The notes below the pieces were generated by a model. That model searched no databases and was not told the DNA's origin. It saw nothing but the letters and a program-made list of their open reading frames with translations. Position numbers and translations under genes: made by a program. A DNA stretch of 41,640 nt, taken from the NCBI GenBank assembly GCA_947455415.1, contig CANGNX010000002.1:1-41640 (forward strand), given 5' to 3'. The stretch comes from Opitutia bacterium (GTDB lineage: Bacteria; Verrucomicrobiota; Verrucomicrobiia; Opitutales; UBA953). Positions 11,453 to 20,500 of this stretch are shown here, in pieces; position 1 is the stretch's first letter; each line of letters starts with the position of its first letter.

Positions 11453-12214
11453 TTATTCTTGGCCCTCCACCGCAAGCACCGCCAAACCGAGTGATAATAA
11501 GGTGCCCGTTAAATAGAGGATTAATGGGCGTGAATCCAGAATGCCGGAGGCAAAATCTTGAAGGTGTCCGAAGGTACGCAAGTGGGCTGCGGGTTCGCGC
11601 AACCAACCCAACCACGCCCAACTTTCAATGGGCAAAGATTCCATGGCGCCGCCAATCGCAGTTAGTGCGAGTAGTGTAATAAAAGTAAGTAGGGCCGCTA
11701 AAGTTGCACTTCGCGTAACGCAGCTACAGAGGATGCCGATGGAAACATGCAGTAAGCCGCTCACTAAAATAAAACACAACCCTCCAAGCATCGCGGATGA
11801 GTCATAGAGCGCCGCCTCGCTGGTCGTGCCTAAACGAAGATTCACGAGCACGGGAAAAAGGGTAAAGCTAATCCAGAAGAGGGCCCAGGTAATCCACGCT
11901 GACAGGAATTTCGCCCAGACAATCGCAGCGGGACTGGCCGGTGTGGTGAGGAGTGCTGACAGTGTGCCTTGGCGGCGTTCGTCAGCAAAGCTACGCATCG
12001 TGAGCAACGGTAACACGCACAATAGTGGCAGCCAGAAAAGTCGGAACGTTGCTTCAACGGGCGTCCATGCTTGTGGCGTGCGACTGCACTCGAGCACTGC
12101 AAACCAATGCAAGGTGCCCATCAGGGTTAAAAACAAGCCCGCCGCCGCCCAGGTGTTCCATGAGAAAAATGCGGAACGCAGTTCATGCACTAGCAGTGTA
12201 CGAAAGTGGCGCAT
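11453..12214 (-). CDS. ABC-2 type transporter permease (GldF-like)
   Basis: Six-TM-like permease with RSFADERRQGTLSALLTTP motif, between the ATPase and GldG-like genes. Confidence 0.87.
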   Translation of the reverse strand: MRHFRTLLVHELRSAFFSWNTWAAAGLFLTLMGTLHWFAVLECSRTPQAWTPVEATFRLFWLPLLCVLPLLTMRSFADERRQGTLSALLTTPASPAAIVWAKFLSAWITWALFWISFTLFPVLVNLRLGTTSEAALYDSSAMLGGLCFILVSGLLHVSIGILCSCVTRSATLAALLTFITLLALTAIGGAMESLPIESWAWLGWLREPAAHLRTFGHLQDFASGILDSRPLILYLTGTLLSLGLAVLAVEGQE

Positions 12215-13204
12215 TTAAATTCGTCCTCCTTCGGTGGTGGCCCGTCGCGTTGCGGCGAGGAAAATATCTTCGAGCCCGTAATGCTCTTCGGCGATTTCGC
12301 GCAGCGACATACCCGCCGTAATCATGAGGGTCGCCAAAGTTTCACGCAGCGGTGAGTGAGCGGGGAGGGTGACCTTGATGCGATTCCAGGTTGTATCGAT
12401 CGTACCGACGGCTTCGACCGTGGCGGCGGGCTCGTGTACCGAAACTAAAACTTTTAATTCCGCGGCCGTGGCCTGCGTGGTTAGATTGAAAATGGCCTGC
12501 GGGAATAATTCACGTCGGAGATCTTCCGTGCGTCCCTGGGCGACGAGTTTACCGCGGTTGATGATCACAACCTTATCGCAGACTTGTTCCACCTCATGGA
12601 GGATATGACTCGAAATGAGTACCGCCATCTTCCCGCGCAGTGAGCGAATTAAATCACGAATGCCCAGAATTTGGTGAGGGTCGAGTCCGATGGTGGGCTC
12701 ATCAAGAATCACAACTTTGGGCTCAGCCAATAAGGCGTCGGCGATCCCAACGCGTTGTTTAAATCCCTTAGAGAGTTGACCGATGAGTCGACCTTTGGCC
12801 CGCCGAGTCAGATCGCAATCATCCATAACCTTCGCCACGCGCTCACTGATTTTTTCAGGTGCAACGTCTTTGAGGCGTGCACGTAGGGTTAAATATTCTT
12901 CGACGCGTAAATCCTCCGGCAGCGGATTATTTTCTGGCATGTAAGCCATGTGTCGTTTGGCCGCCGCTGGATTCAGCGCCACCGATTCGCCCCAGATGCT
13001 CGCGCGACCCGAGGTGCCCGCCATGGTACCAGCGAGGATGCGCATCGTCGTGGATTTTCCCGCACCGTTGGGTCCGAGGAATCCGACAATTTCACCGGGT
13101 GCGACCGAGAAGCTAAGGTTTTCGATAGCAGTTAGCGACCCGTAACGCTTGGTGAGCATCTCCGCCACCACGGCGGCTGTTGGCTGCGGGTCGGTTTCGG
13201 GCAT
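12215..13204 (-). CDS. ABC transporter ATP-binding protein (GldA/CcmA-type)
   Basis: Walker A FLGPNGAGKSTTMRIL, signature QLSKGFKQRVGIADAL, Walker B VVILDEPTIGLDP. Confidence 0.96.
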   Translation of the reverse strand: MPETDPQPTAAVVAEMLTKRYGSLTAIENLSFSVAPGEIVGFLGPNGAGKSTTMRILAGTMAGTSGRASIWGESVALNPAAAKRHMAYMPENNPLPEDLRVEEYLTLRARLKDVAPEKISERVAKVMDDCDLTRRAKGRLIGQLSKGFKQRVGIADALLAEPKVVILDEPTIGLDPHQILGIRDLIRSLRGKMAVLISSHILHEVEQVCDKVVIINRGKLVAQGRTEDLRRELFPQAIFNLTTQATAAELKVLVSVHEPAATVEAVGTIDTTWNRIKVTLPAHSPLRETLATLMITAGMSLREIAEEHYGLEDIFLAATRRATTEGGRI

Positions 13205-13210
13205 CGCAGA

Positions 13211-13948
13211 TTATGGACTGACGGGTGTTTCCGAAAACGGTATCGCGACGGGCTTCAGTAAACCTGGCTCCGAACGCACGAGCCAATTTTTGTCGCCCGC
13301 CCAGACGTTGCTGGGTCGCAGACGTTTATCCATTAAGTTGATCCACTTCGCTGCACTTGCGTTGTCACCTTTGGTGAGGGCGTTGTTTGCTAAAACGATC
13401 ATCGCGTAGCCGCGTAAAGTTTCAGGAGCAAAAGCATCTTCGGCTACGCCGACTAAGCCTGCTTCGGCACCCGGTTGTCCGAGGTCCAGCTTCGTCAACG
13501 CTGCATAAAGTTTCGCACGAACACCTAGTGCTTTGAGTGCAGGTGCTTCGGCGTCTTTCATATTGAGTACCGCTTCATCGTAAGCTTGGGCTGCCTCGTT
13601 TAACTTATTAGTCTTCCTTAGATTGTCGGCCACTTCGAGCAGGGCCACGCCTGCGAGGACTTCACCTTTATTGGTGGCGGCGAACGCACGACGTGCAGTG
13701 TCGTCTTGGCAGGCGATATAGGATTCACCGAGCGAGACTTGTCGGGCTTGTTGCCAAAAGTGAAAGGCGAGGAAACCAATGATGCCTACCACTACCGCAG
13801 TGGTTCCGCGGATGATGACGGTCTGGTTGCGCTGCCAAAATAGCCAAAGTTTATCTTCAGCGTCGGCGTGCACAAAATCGTCATCCACCACCACTAAATT
13901 GCGGTCATCGTCGTTTGCGGGGCGTTGCTTGGAGCTGTCGTCAGCCAT
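13211..13948 (-). CDS. membrane-anchored TPR-like protein (YfgM-like)
   Basis: Acidic N-terminus, single TM (TAVVVGIIGFLAFHFW), helical repeats; overall layout like YfgM/DUF2133. Confidence 0.55.
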   Translation of the reverse strand: MADDSSKQRPANDDDRNLVVVDDDFVHADAEDKLWLFWQRNQTVIIRGTTAVVVGIIGFLAFHFWQQARQVSLGESYIACQDDTARRAFAATNKGEVLAGVALLEVADNLRKTNKLNEAAQAYDEAVLNMKDAEAPALKALGVRAKLYAALTKLDLGQPGAEAGLVGVAEDAFAPETLRGYAMIVLANNALTKGDNASAAKWINLMDKRLRPSNVWAGDKNWLVRSEPGLLKPVAIPFSETPVSP

Positions 13949-14048
13949 GGGGCTTAAACCCTTAACATTGCCCGCCCAGTGTCAACCCCCGCCTCCCCGT
14001 CTAAATGGCTTGTACGAAGCGATTCCATCGTAAGGATGAGCCTCAATC

Positions 14049-15983
14049 ATGAGTGATTCCTCTGCTGTTCTGGCTACGCTGAAGTCGGCCAAATCCAAAG
14101 GGCAAATTTCCGCTGCTTCATTGGCCAACGTAACCCGCTGGCTCGAGTCTGATGGGCTCCCCGTTGAGGTCATCGCCAGTTTACAAGACTTAGCTTCGAA
14201 AGCGGCCTGGGCTGAAATCGAAGACCGATTTTATAAAGGTATCGCTTTCGGTACAGGCGGTATGCGCGGTCGCACGGTGGGGCGGGTGAGTGCAGGCAAT
14301 GAATTGGACGCCAGCGGCAAGCCAATCCGGGCGGCGGTGGGATCAGCCTGTTTGAACGACATCAATATCTTGCGCGCAGGCCTTGGCCTTTGGCGTCAGG
14401 TTTCAGTCCAGCAGGCTAAGCCTCGCTTGGTGATTGCTCACGACGTTCGACACTTCTCTCAGCACTTCGCCGAATTGTTGGCGTCGGCCTGGACGAAGCT
14501 GGGGGGCGAAGCCTTTCTTTTCAGCGGACCACGTTCCACTCCACAGTTGAGTTTTACGCTGCGACACTTGAAAGCCCAAGCGGGCGTAGTAATTACTGCG
14601 AGTCACAATCCGGCACACGATAACGGATTTAAGTGTTACCTGAGCGACGGTGCACAAGTGACGCCGCCATCCGACGTTGAAATCGTTGGCCTCGTCGGTA
14701 AAATCAGCGTGGCCGATGTGATTCCATTTTTGGCTATCGACCTAAGTCAGGTGCAGTCGGTACCTGCCTTCGCCGAAGATGCGTACTTGGCTCGCCTGAC
14801 AGGCGTCGTAGTGGATCAAGAAATTCTTTCCCGACACACACCTAAGGTAGTCTACACGAATTTACACGGCACGGGCGATGTGATGGTGATTCCAGCGCTG
14901 CGCCGTATTGGCCTCGAGCCTGAGTTGGTGGAAGAGCAGCGCGAACACGATGGACGTTTCCCCACGGTGCCATCGCCTAATCCCGAGAGCCCTGCCGCCT
15001 TCGTCTTAGCCCTGCAGTTGGCAGAAAGAGTTAATGCGGATCTGGTTTTAGCCACCGACCCTGATGCCGATCGCGTCGGCGCAGCGTGTCCTCTACCTGG
15101 CGGCGGCTACCGTTTGCTAACGGGTAATGAAGTCGCTGCTCTGCTCACCGAGTTTCGCATTTCGGCATTGAAGGATGTGGGCATTTTGCCTGCCGCAGGT
15201 TCGCCGTCGGCCGTGGTAGTGAAGTCGCTCGTCACCACGCCGCTCGTCCAAAAAATTTGTACGCGCCACGGCGTGAAGTGCCTTGAGACTCTAGTGGGCT
15301 TTAAGTGGATTGGTCGTAAGCTCGAGAAGTGGTCGCAAAAATTGACTGCCGCCGCGGGAGCGGACGCCGCGAACTTGCCTTTGATCCGCCGCGTGCCACT
15401 TGCGCTCCGTCACTCCACCTTTTTTGTTTTTGGTGCCGAAGAGAGTTATGGTTATTTGGCGGACGATGCGGTACGCGATAAAGATGCGAACGCTACCGTG
15501 GTCATGCTCTGTGAATTTGCGGCAGTCCTGCGTTCGCGCGGACGTACTTTGCTCGATGCGTTGGACGCCTTGCACCTGAGTCACGGTGCGCACCACGAAG
15601 ATCTTTTAAATATTTCCTTCGAAGGTGCAGAAGGTGCTGCGGCCATTCAGCGCATCGTTGCCTCTTGGCGGGCCAACGCCCCGAAGGAAATTGATGGGGC
15701 CAAAGTTTTACACGTCACTGATTATTTTAATGACGAAGTGATTGATGCCGAAGGCGAGCGTATGCCGCTCGAAGAATTTATTCTCGCCGAATTAGCTGAT
15801 GGTCGTCGCATCGCGGTCCGTGCCTCGGGCACGGAGCCCAAGATTAAATTCTATACCTTCGCTTCGGCGAAGGTGGATGACGCCGATCAATTACCTGTTG
15901 CCCGCGAAAAGGCCCGTCAATCGGCCTTATCGTTGCGGACTTGGTTGGAGACAGATGCCAAGAAGCGTGCTAAGGTTAAGTAA
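14049..15983 (+). CDS. phosphoglucomutase/phosphomannomutase (phospho-sugar mutase)
   Basis: GIAFGTGGMRGRTVG, ITASHNPAHDNGFKCYLSDGAQV, TDPDADRVGAA, GAEESYGY, RASGTEPKIKFY. Confidence 0.96.
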   Translation: MSDSSAVLATLKSAKSKGQISAASLANVTRWLESDGLPVEVIASLQDLASKAAWAEIEDRFYKGIAFGTGGMRGRTVGRVSAGNELDASGKPIRAAVGSACLNDINILRAGLGLWRQVSVQQAKPRLVIAHDVRHFSQHFAELLASAWTKLGGEAFLFSGPRSTPQLSFTLRHLKAQAGVVITASHNPAHDNGFKCYLSDGAQVTPPSDVEIVGLVGKISVADVIPFLAIDLSQVQSVPAFAEDAYLARLTGVVVDQEILSRHTPKVVYTNLHGTGDVMVIPALRRIGLEPELVEEQREHDGRFPTVPSPNPESPAAFVLALQLAERVNADLVLATDPDADRVGAACPLPGGGYRLLTGNEVAALLTEFRISALKDVGILPAAGSPSAVVVKSLVTTPLVQKICTRHGVKCLETLVGFKWIGRKLEKWSQKLTAAAGADAANLPLIRRVPLALRHSTFFVFGAEESYGYLADDAVRDKDANATVVMLCEFAAVLRSRGRTLLDALDALHLSHGAHHEDLLNISFEGAEGAAAIQRIVASWRANAPKEIDGAKVLHVTDYFNDEVIDAEGERMPLEEFILAELADGRRIAVRASGTEPKIKFYTFASAKVDDADQLPVAREKARQSALSLRTWLETDAKKRAKVK

Positions 15984-16216
15984 TGAAACGCCACCTCTAC
16001 TTATTTGCAGTCGTGAGTTTAGTCGGCTGTGCGGTACCCAAGGACGATAAATCTTTTATCGCTGAAAAATCTCCCGCCGCTTCGGCCTTGGCGGGTGAAA
16101 ATAATACCGACGGCAAACTGAGTGAGCAAATCCGTGAGGCCAACGAAAAGAATCAGCGTCGACTGCAGGAAGGCGACTGGCGCGCAGTTCAGCCAGCAGT
16201 CGGTCCGAAGCTTTAA
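15983..16216 (+). CDS. small putative lipoprotein (77 aa)
   Basis: MKRHLYLFAVVSLVGCAVPKDDKS with lipobox LVGC; TAATG overlap with the upstream mutase gene. Confidence 0.7.
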   Translation: MKRHLYLFAVVSLVGCAVPKDDKSFIAEKSPAASALAGENNTDGKLSEQIREANEKNQRRLQEGDWRAVQPAVGPKL

Positions 16217-17310
16217 GCGCCCGCTCCGCCAGCAATAAAGATTTTACGAGCCAGACTTTCTGGCACGTCGGACGTCGTTTGGGCCGCGCCGATGCCTTTC
16301 AATAAAACGAAACGTAATTTACCTTCGCGTACTTTCTTATCGCGACGCATCGCAGCCAGTAAATCTTCCACTGCCAGCGGACTGCGTAAGCGAGTGGGCA
16401 ATTGATAAGCCGCCACGATTTTTTCAACCGCCGATACTTCGCTGGCAGAGCACTGACCGAGTTCGGCGGAAAGCTGGGCGGCCATGACCAAGCCAATCGC
16501 CACGGCTTCACCGTGTAGGTAGGTGCCGTAGCCGGCGACGGCTTCGATGGCGTGACCAAAAGTATGACCCAGGTTTAAGAGGGCACGTCCGCCGGAGGCC
16601 TGCGTTTCGAATTCATCGCCGGCGACGACTTCAGCTTTAATCTCCACGCAACGACGAATGATTTTTGGTAGGCTGGGGCTATTCCAACTCAGCGGTGCAC
16701 TCGTCTGTAATTCAGCAAAGAGTGCACGGTCAGCAATTAAACCATGCTTAATAACTTCAGCCATGCCCGCCGCAAACTCACGAGGCGGCAGGGTCGATAA
16801 AATTGAGGTGTCAGCAAAGACAGCTTTGGGTTGGTGAAAGTTGCCCACTAAATTTTTTCCTGCAACCAGGTTGATGCCAGTCTTTCCGCCCACGGAGCTA
16901 TCGACCATCGCCAGAAGGGTGGTGGGAACTTGAATGAAATCGATGCCACGTTGGTACGAGGCCGCCGCAAAACCTGCGAGGTCGCCGATGACTCCGCCGC
17001 CGAGGGCGAAGACCGCACCGTCGCGAGCGACGCGATTTTCCGCGAGAAAGTTCCAGACGCGCGCGAGTTCCTCCACCGACTTTGCTTTTTCACCATCGTG
17101 CTGCGTGACGAGCACGGGCATGAGTTTCTGCAGGGCCTGAATGGATTCGGGTCGGGCCGATGCAATAGCGGGGGATGTGATCGCGACGCAGCGTTGACCT
17201 TTCTGCGTACGTTCCGTGGCGACGGCGATGACTTCTGACCAGACGCCAGCCCCGATACGCACCGTGTAGGAGCGCGAGCCAAGTTTTACGCTGATGCTTT
17301 CGACCGCCAT
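16213..17310 (-). CDS. aroB: 3-dehydroquinate synthase
   Basis: FALGGGVIGDLAGFAAASYQRGIDFIQVPTTLLAMVDSSVGGKTGIN and LNLGHTFGHAIE. Confidence 0.98.
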   Translation of the reverse strand: MAVESISVKLGSRSYTVRIGAGVWSEVIAVATERTQKGQRCVAITSPAIASARPESIQALQKLMPVLVTQHDGEKAKSVEELARVWNFLAENRVARDGAVFALGGGVIGDLAGFAAASYQRGIDFIQVPTTLLAMVDSSVGGKTGINLVAGKNLVGNFHQPKAVFADTSILSTLPPREFAAGMAEVIKHGLIADRALFAELQTSAPLSWNSPSLPKIIRRCVEIKAEVVAGDEFETQASGGRALLNLGHTFGHAIEAVAGYGTYLHGEAVAIGLVMAAQLSAELGQCSASEVSAVEKIVAAYQLPTRLRSPLAVEDLLAAMRRDKKVREGKLRFVLLKGIGAAQTTSDVPESLARKIFIAGGAGA

Positions 17311-17351
17311 GTCCCGAAGGTGAGACGTTGTGCCAGCGGTGGCAAGCCTAC

Positions 17352-18260
17352 CTACGCAGTCAACCCCACAACGGAGCGAGCATAAGCCTTTTTATCGAAG
17401 GCTTGCAGGTCCTCGGGCTTTTCCCCGAGTCCGACAAAGCGTACGGGCACCCCGAGTTCGCGGACAATCGCGACGATGGCACCACCGCGTGCGGATCCAT
17501 CAAGCTTGGTGACGATAATACCAGTGAGCCCTACGGCTTCATGAAAGACTTTTGCCTGTTCGATGGAGTTAGCACCAAGCGAGCCGTCAATCACGAGCCA
17601 CTTTTCATGCGGTGCACCCGGTAGGGCTTTATCAATCACGCGCACCACTTTTCTCAACTCATCGAGTAAGTGCGTTTTGGTGTGTAGTCGACCGGCGGTA
17701 TCGAGAATTGCAAAATCTACCCCACGAGCCACGGCTGCTTTTACCGCATCGAAGGCCACGGCTGCGGGGTCCGCTCCGGCGGCACCATTAACAATTTCGG
17801 TGTCGAGTCGACTGGCCCAAGCAGAGAGTTGTTCACCAGCGGCGGCGCGAAAAGTGTCGCACGCACCGAGTAAACTTTTTTGACCCGAGAGTTTCCAGTG
17901 TGCGACGAGCTTGGCGGCAGTCGTGGTTTTGCCCGCGCCATTGACACCGAGCAGCATGATCACCGTGGGTTTGTTTAAAGCAGTGGGCTGCCAAGGACCG
18001 CTATGGCCGAGTGCATCTTCAATTACGCGAGCTGCGGCTTCGGCGGGTCCAGCTTTACGTACTGCACCATCCGCCTTCCAGGCAGCTCGTGCGGCCGCCA
18101 CCGCTTCATTGGCCGTGGCTAAACCAAAATCACCCGCAATCAAGCGCTCGCGTAATTGTTCGGACGACTGCTCGTCCATCGGCTTAGCTAATAAATTCGC
18201 CACCGCCTCAGCGGTACGACTGAGGCCCGCTTTGATTTTATCGAAAAACCCGCCCGCCAT
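17352..18260 (-). CDS. ftsY: signal recognition particle receptor FtsY
   Basis: [54 protein letters not shown]. Confidence 0.97.
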   Translation of the reverse strand: MAGGFFDKIKAGLSRTAEAVANLLAKPMDEQSSEQLRERLIAGDFGLATANEAVAAARAAWKADGAVRKAGPAEAAARVIEDALGHSGPWQPTALNKPTVIMLLGVNGAGKTTTAAKLVAHWKLSGQKSLLGACDTFRAAAGEQLSAWASRLDTEIVNGAAGADPAAVAFDAVKAAVARGVDFAILDTAGRLHTKTHLLDELRKVVRVIDKALPGAPHEKWLVIDGSLGANSIEQAKVFHEAVGLTGIIVTKLDGSARGGAIVAIVRELGVPVRFVGLGEKPEDLQAFDKKAYARSVVGLTA

Positions 18261-18262
18261 AA

Positions 18263-18742
18263 TTAAATATTTCCTGCTTTGCGTGGATCCCGTCCGAGCT
18301 CACCTTTATAACGATCGAGGATACCGTTAACGAAACGCTTGGATTCATCGGTCGAGTAAGCTTTCGCAATATCAACCGCTTCGTTAATGGTCACCACGGG
18401 TGGAATGTCGGTCCGACGCATCAGCTCAAAAATTGCCAGACGCAGAATAGCGAGGTCGACTTTGGCAATACGTTCAAAGGCCCAATTCTGCGCGAAGCGC
18501 ACGATGATTTCGTCAATGAGCAAGAGGTCTTTGATGACGCCGTGAATGAGTTCTTCGGCGAAGGAATAATAATCACGTGGCTGCTCTTGTTCGCTGAAGA
18601 AATCGAACAGTGCGGTGACGGTGTCGGGGTGACGTTGCACTTCCCAAGAATAAAGAAACTGCATCGCAGCGACACGGTTGTCGTGACGACGGTTGCGCTT
18701 TGGTGGCACGACAGGTGCGTTCTCAGGGATAGACTCTTCCAT
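18263..18742 (-). CDS. nusB: transcription antitermination factor NusB
   Basis: RVAAMQFLYSWEV...AILRLAIFELMRRTDIPPVVTINEAVDIAKAYSTDESKRFVNGILD; ATG at 18742 chosen. Confidence 0.95.
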   Translation of the reverse strand: MEESIPENAPVVPPKRNRRHDNRVAAMQFLYSWEVQRHPDTVTALFDFFSEQEQPRDYYSFAEELIHGVIKDLLLIDEIIVRFAQNWAFERIAKVDLAILRLAIFELMRRTDIPPVVTINEAVDIAKAYSTDESKRFVNGILDRYKGELGRDPRKAGNI

Positions 18743-18743
18743 T

Positions 18744-19283
18744 TTAGTTAGGCGCAAAGGGGTTAGAACCGCCAAATTTATTCTCATCGTCGACCTCAAG
18801 CTGGTCGAGTCGCTCACCCAGAACCTTGCGGTGACCCGCCATCACAAGGGCCGCTTGGGCGAATTCGGTGCCGCGATCCAAATCGCCGATGCAGCGGGCT
18901 TCGGCTTGGGCTCGTGTGTTGGTGACAACGATACCGTTAATAACAGGGACTTCGGAGCGCAGGCTAGTTTCTTGCAAAGCGTTCGCGGTGGAGTGAGCGA
19001 TGATTTCGTGGTGCGGTGTGTCGCCGGCAATCACTACGCCAAGGACGATGACGCAATCGCATTCTCCCGACATGGCCGTCATGTGCGCGACGTAAGGGAG
19101 TTCGCCCGAACCAGGAACGCGCAATGTGCGGATATTGTTTTCTTTAACGCCCGCCGCTAAGAGCGTCTTAATGGTGCGCTGTAACAACGCATCAACTAGG
19201 ACGTTGTTGTAACTTGCCGCGACCACGCTGAAGACAAAGTTGGCCCCATTGATGGGCTGGCTGATAGGTTTGTCTTGGCTCAT
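18744..19283 (-). CDS. ribH: 6,7-dimethyl-8-ribityllumazine synthase
   Basis: RVPGSGELPYVAHM, CVIVLGVVIAGDTPHHEII, NGIVVTNTRAQAEAR; ATG at 19283 chosen. Confidence 0.96.
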   Translation of the reverse strand: MSQDKPISQPINGANFVFSVVAASYNNVLVDALLQRTIKTLLAAGVKENNIRTLRVPGSGELPYVAHMTAMSGECDCVIVLGVVIAGDTPHHEIIAHSTANALQETSLRSEVPVINGIVVTNTRAQAEARCIGDLDRGTEFAQAALVMAGHRKVLGERLDQLEVDDENKFGGSNPFAPN

Positions 19284-19354
19284 GGTGTGGGAAGAACGAA
19301 AGGCAGATGGAAGGGGTTCTGCCCTCATCTTCAAGACGAAATAAATTAAACCTC

Positions 19355-20431
19355 TTAGAAGGGGACCTGTTCGACGATTTCGAGACCATAACCCGCTAGA
19401 CCGATAACTTTTCTTGGGTTGTTGGTAATGAGACGGATTTGTCGAAGGCCGATGTGCGAAAGAATTTGTGCACCGATACCGTAGTCGCGTGTGTCCATTT
19501 TGCTTAAACGCACGCCGTCACCATCAGCGGTGACGCCACCAAAGGGTTGGGCGACGTGTACCACAACGCCGCTGCCGGCTTTGGCGATGGCTTCAAAACT
19601 GGATTCGAGAGAATTGCCGGCCCCAAAAGATTTTCCGCCAAAGAGATCGCCGAGCAGGTTTTCACGCTGCACGCGCACTAAGGTTGGGCTCACCGAAGGT
19701 GTGCCGCGAATAAAGGCCAAGTGTTGGCGACCATCAGGGAGGGAGCGATAGACGCGTAATTTGAATTCACCCCAACTAGAATTAAAAGCGGACTCGGTAA
19801 TCAGTTCCACGAGTCGCTCGCGGCGGTGACGAAACTCAATGAGTTGCGCGATGGAAATCATCCGCAGGTTAAATTTCTGCTTGAGCTCAATTAATTCCGG
19901 CAGGCGTGCCATCGAGCCATCTTCGTTGAGAATTTCGCAGATGACACCACTCGGGTGCAGTCCTGCGAGCGAAGCAAGGTCGACGGCGGCTTCGGTGTGA
20001 CCCGCGCGTTGCAGGACGCCACCTGGTTTTGCCATCAGCGGGAAAATGTGTCCGGGTTGCACGAGTTGTTCGGGCTTCGATTCGGGGTCCGCAAGAATCG
20101 CGATGGTCTTCGCACGATCATAAGCGCTAATGCCAGTGGAGATGCCTTCGGCGGCGTCGACCGAGACGGCGAAGGCGGTGCGTTGAGATTCCCGATTCTC
20201 GGGCACCATTTGTGAAATACCGAGTCGGCGCAATTGGTGGTCGACCGTCGGCACGCAGATTAAGCCGCGGGCGTGACGAATCATCATGTTCACCGTTTCG
20301 GGCGTGACCTTAGCGGCGGCCATAACCAAATCGCCCTCGTTTTCTCGGTTCTCATCGTCCGTCACAATCACGAGTTTCCCTGCGGCGATATCCGCAAGGG
20401 CGTCTTCGATAGTGTCAAACGGCTGGGCCAT
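19355..20431 (-). CDS. ribB: 3,4-dihydroxy-2-butanone-4-phosphate synthase fused to a degenerate GTP cyclohydrolase II-like domain (RibBA/RibBX type)
   Basis: Intact DHBP synthase motifs DDENRENEGDLVMAA, PGHIFPLMAKPGGVLQRAGHTEA; C-terminal half keeps DYGIGAQIL and LTNNPRK but lacks the Zn cysteines and QEGRGIGL. Confidence 0.93.
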   Translation of the reverse strand: MAQPFDTIEDALADIAAGKLVIVTDDENRENEGDLVMAAAKVTPETVNMMIRHARGLICVPTVDHQLRRLGISQMVPENRESQRTAFAVSVDAAEGISTGISAYDRAKTIAILADPESKPEQLVQPGHIFPLMAKPGGVLQRAGHTEAAVDLASLAGLHPSGVICEILNEDGSMARLPELIELKQKFNLRMISIAQLIEFRHRRERLVELITESAFNSSWGEFKLRVYRSLPDGRQHLAFIRGTPSVSPTLVRVQRENLLGDLFGGKSFGAGNSLESSFEAIAKAGSGVVVHVAQPFGGVTADGDGVRLSKMDTRDYGIGAQILSHIGLRQIRLITNNPRKVIGLAGYGLEIVEQVPF

Positions 20432-20500
20432 GTGATGTGGGTCGAACGTGTGGGCTTGGACGAAGGGCGCAAGCGGGGAGATGCGTCCAACCCCAAATTA

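Noticed and set aside
18693-19160. 155-aa plus-strand ORF opposite nusB/ribH
   Set aside because: Spans two well-supported minus-strand genes; no domain.
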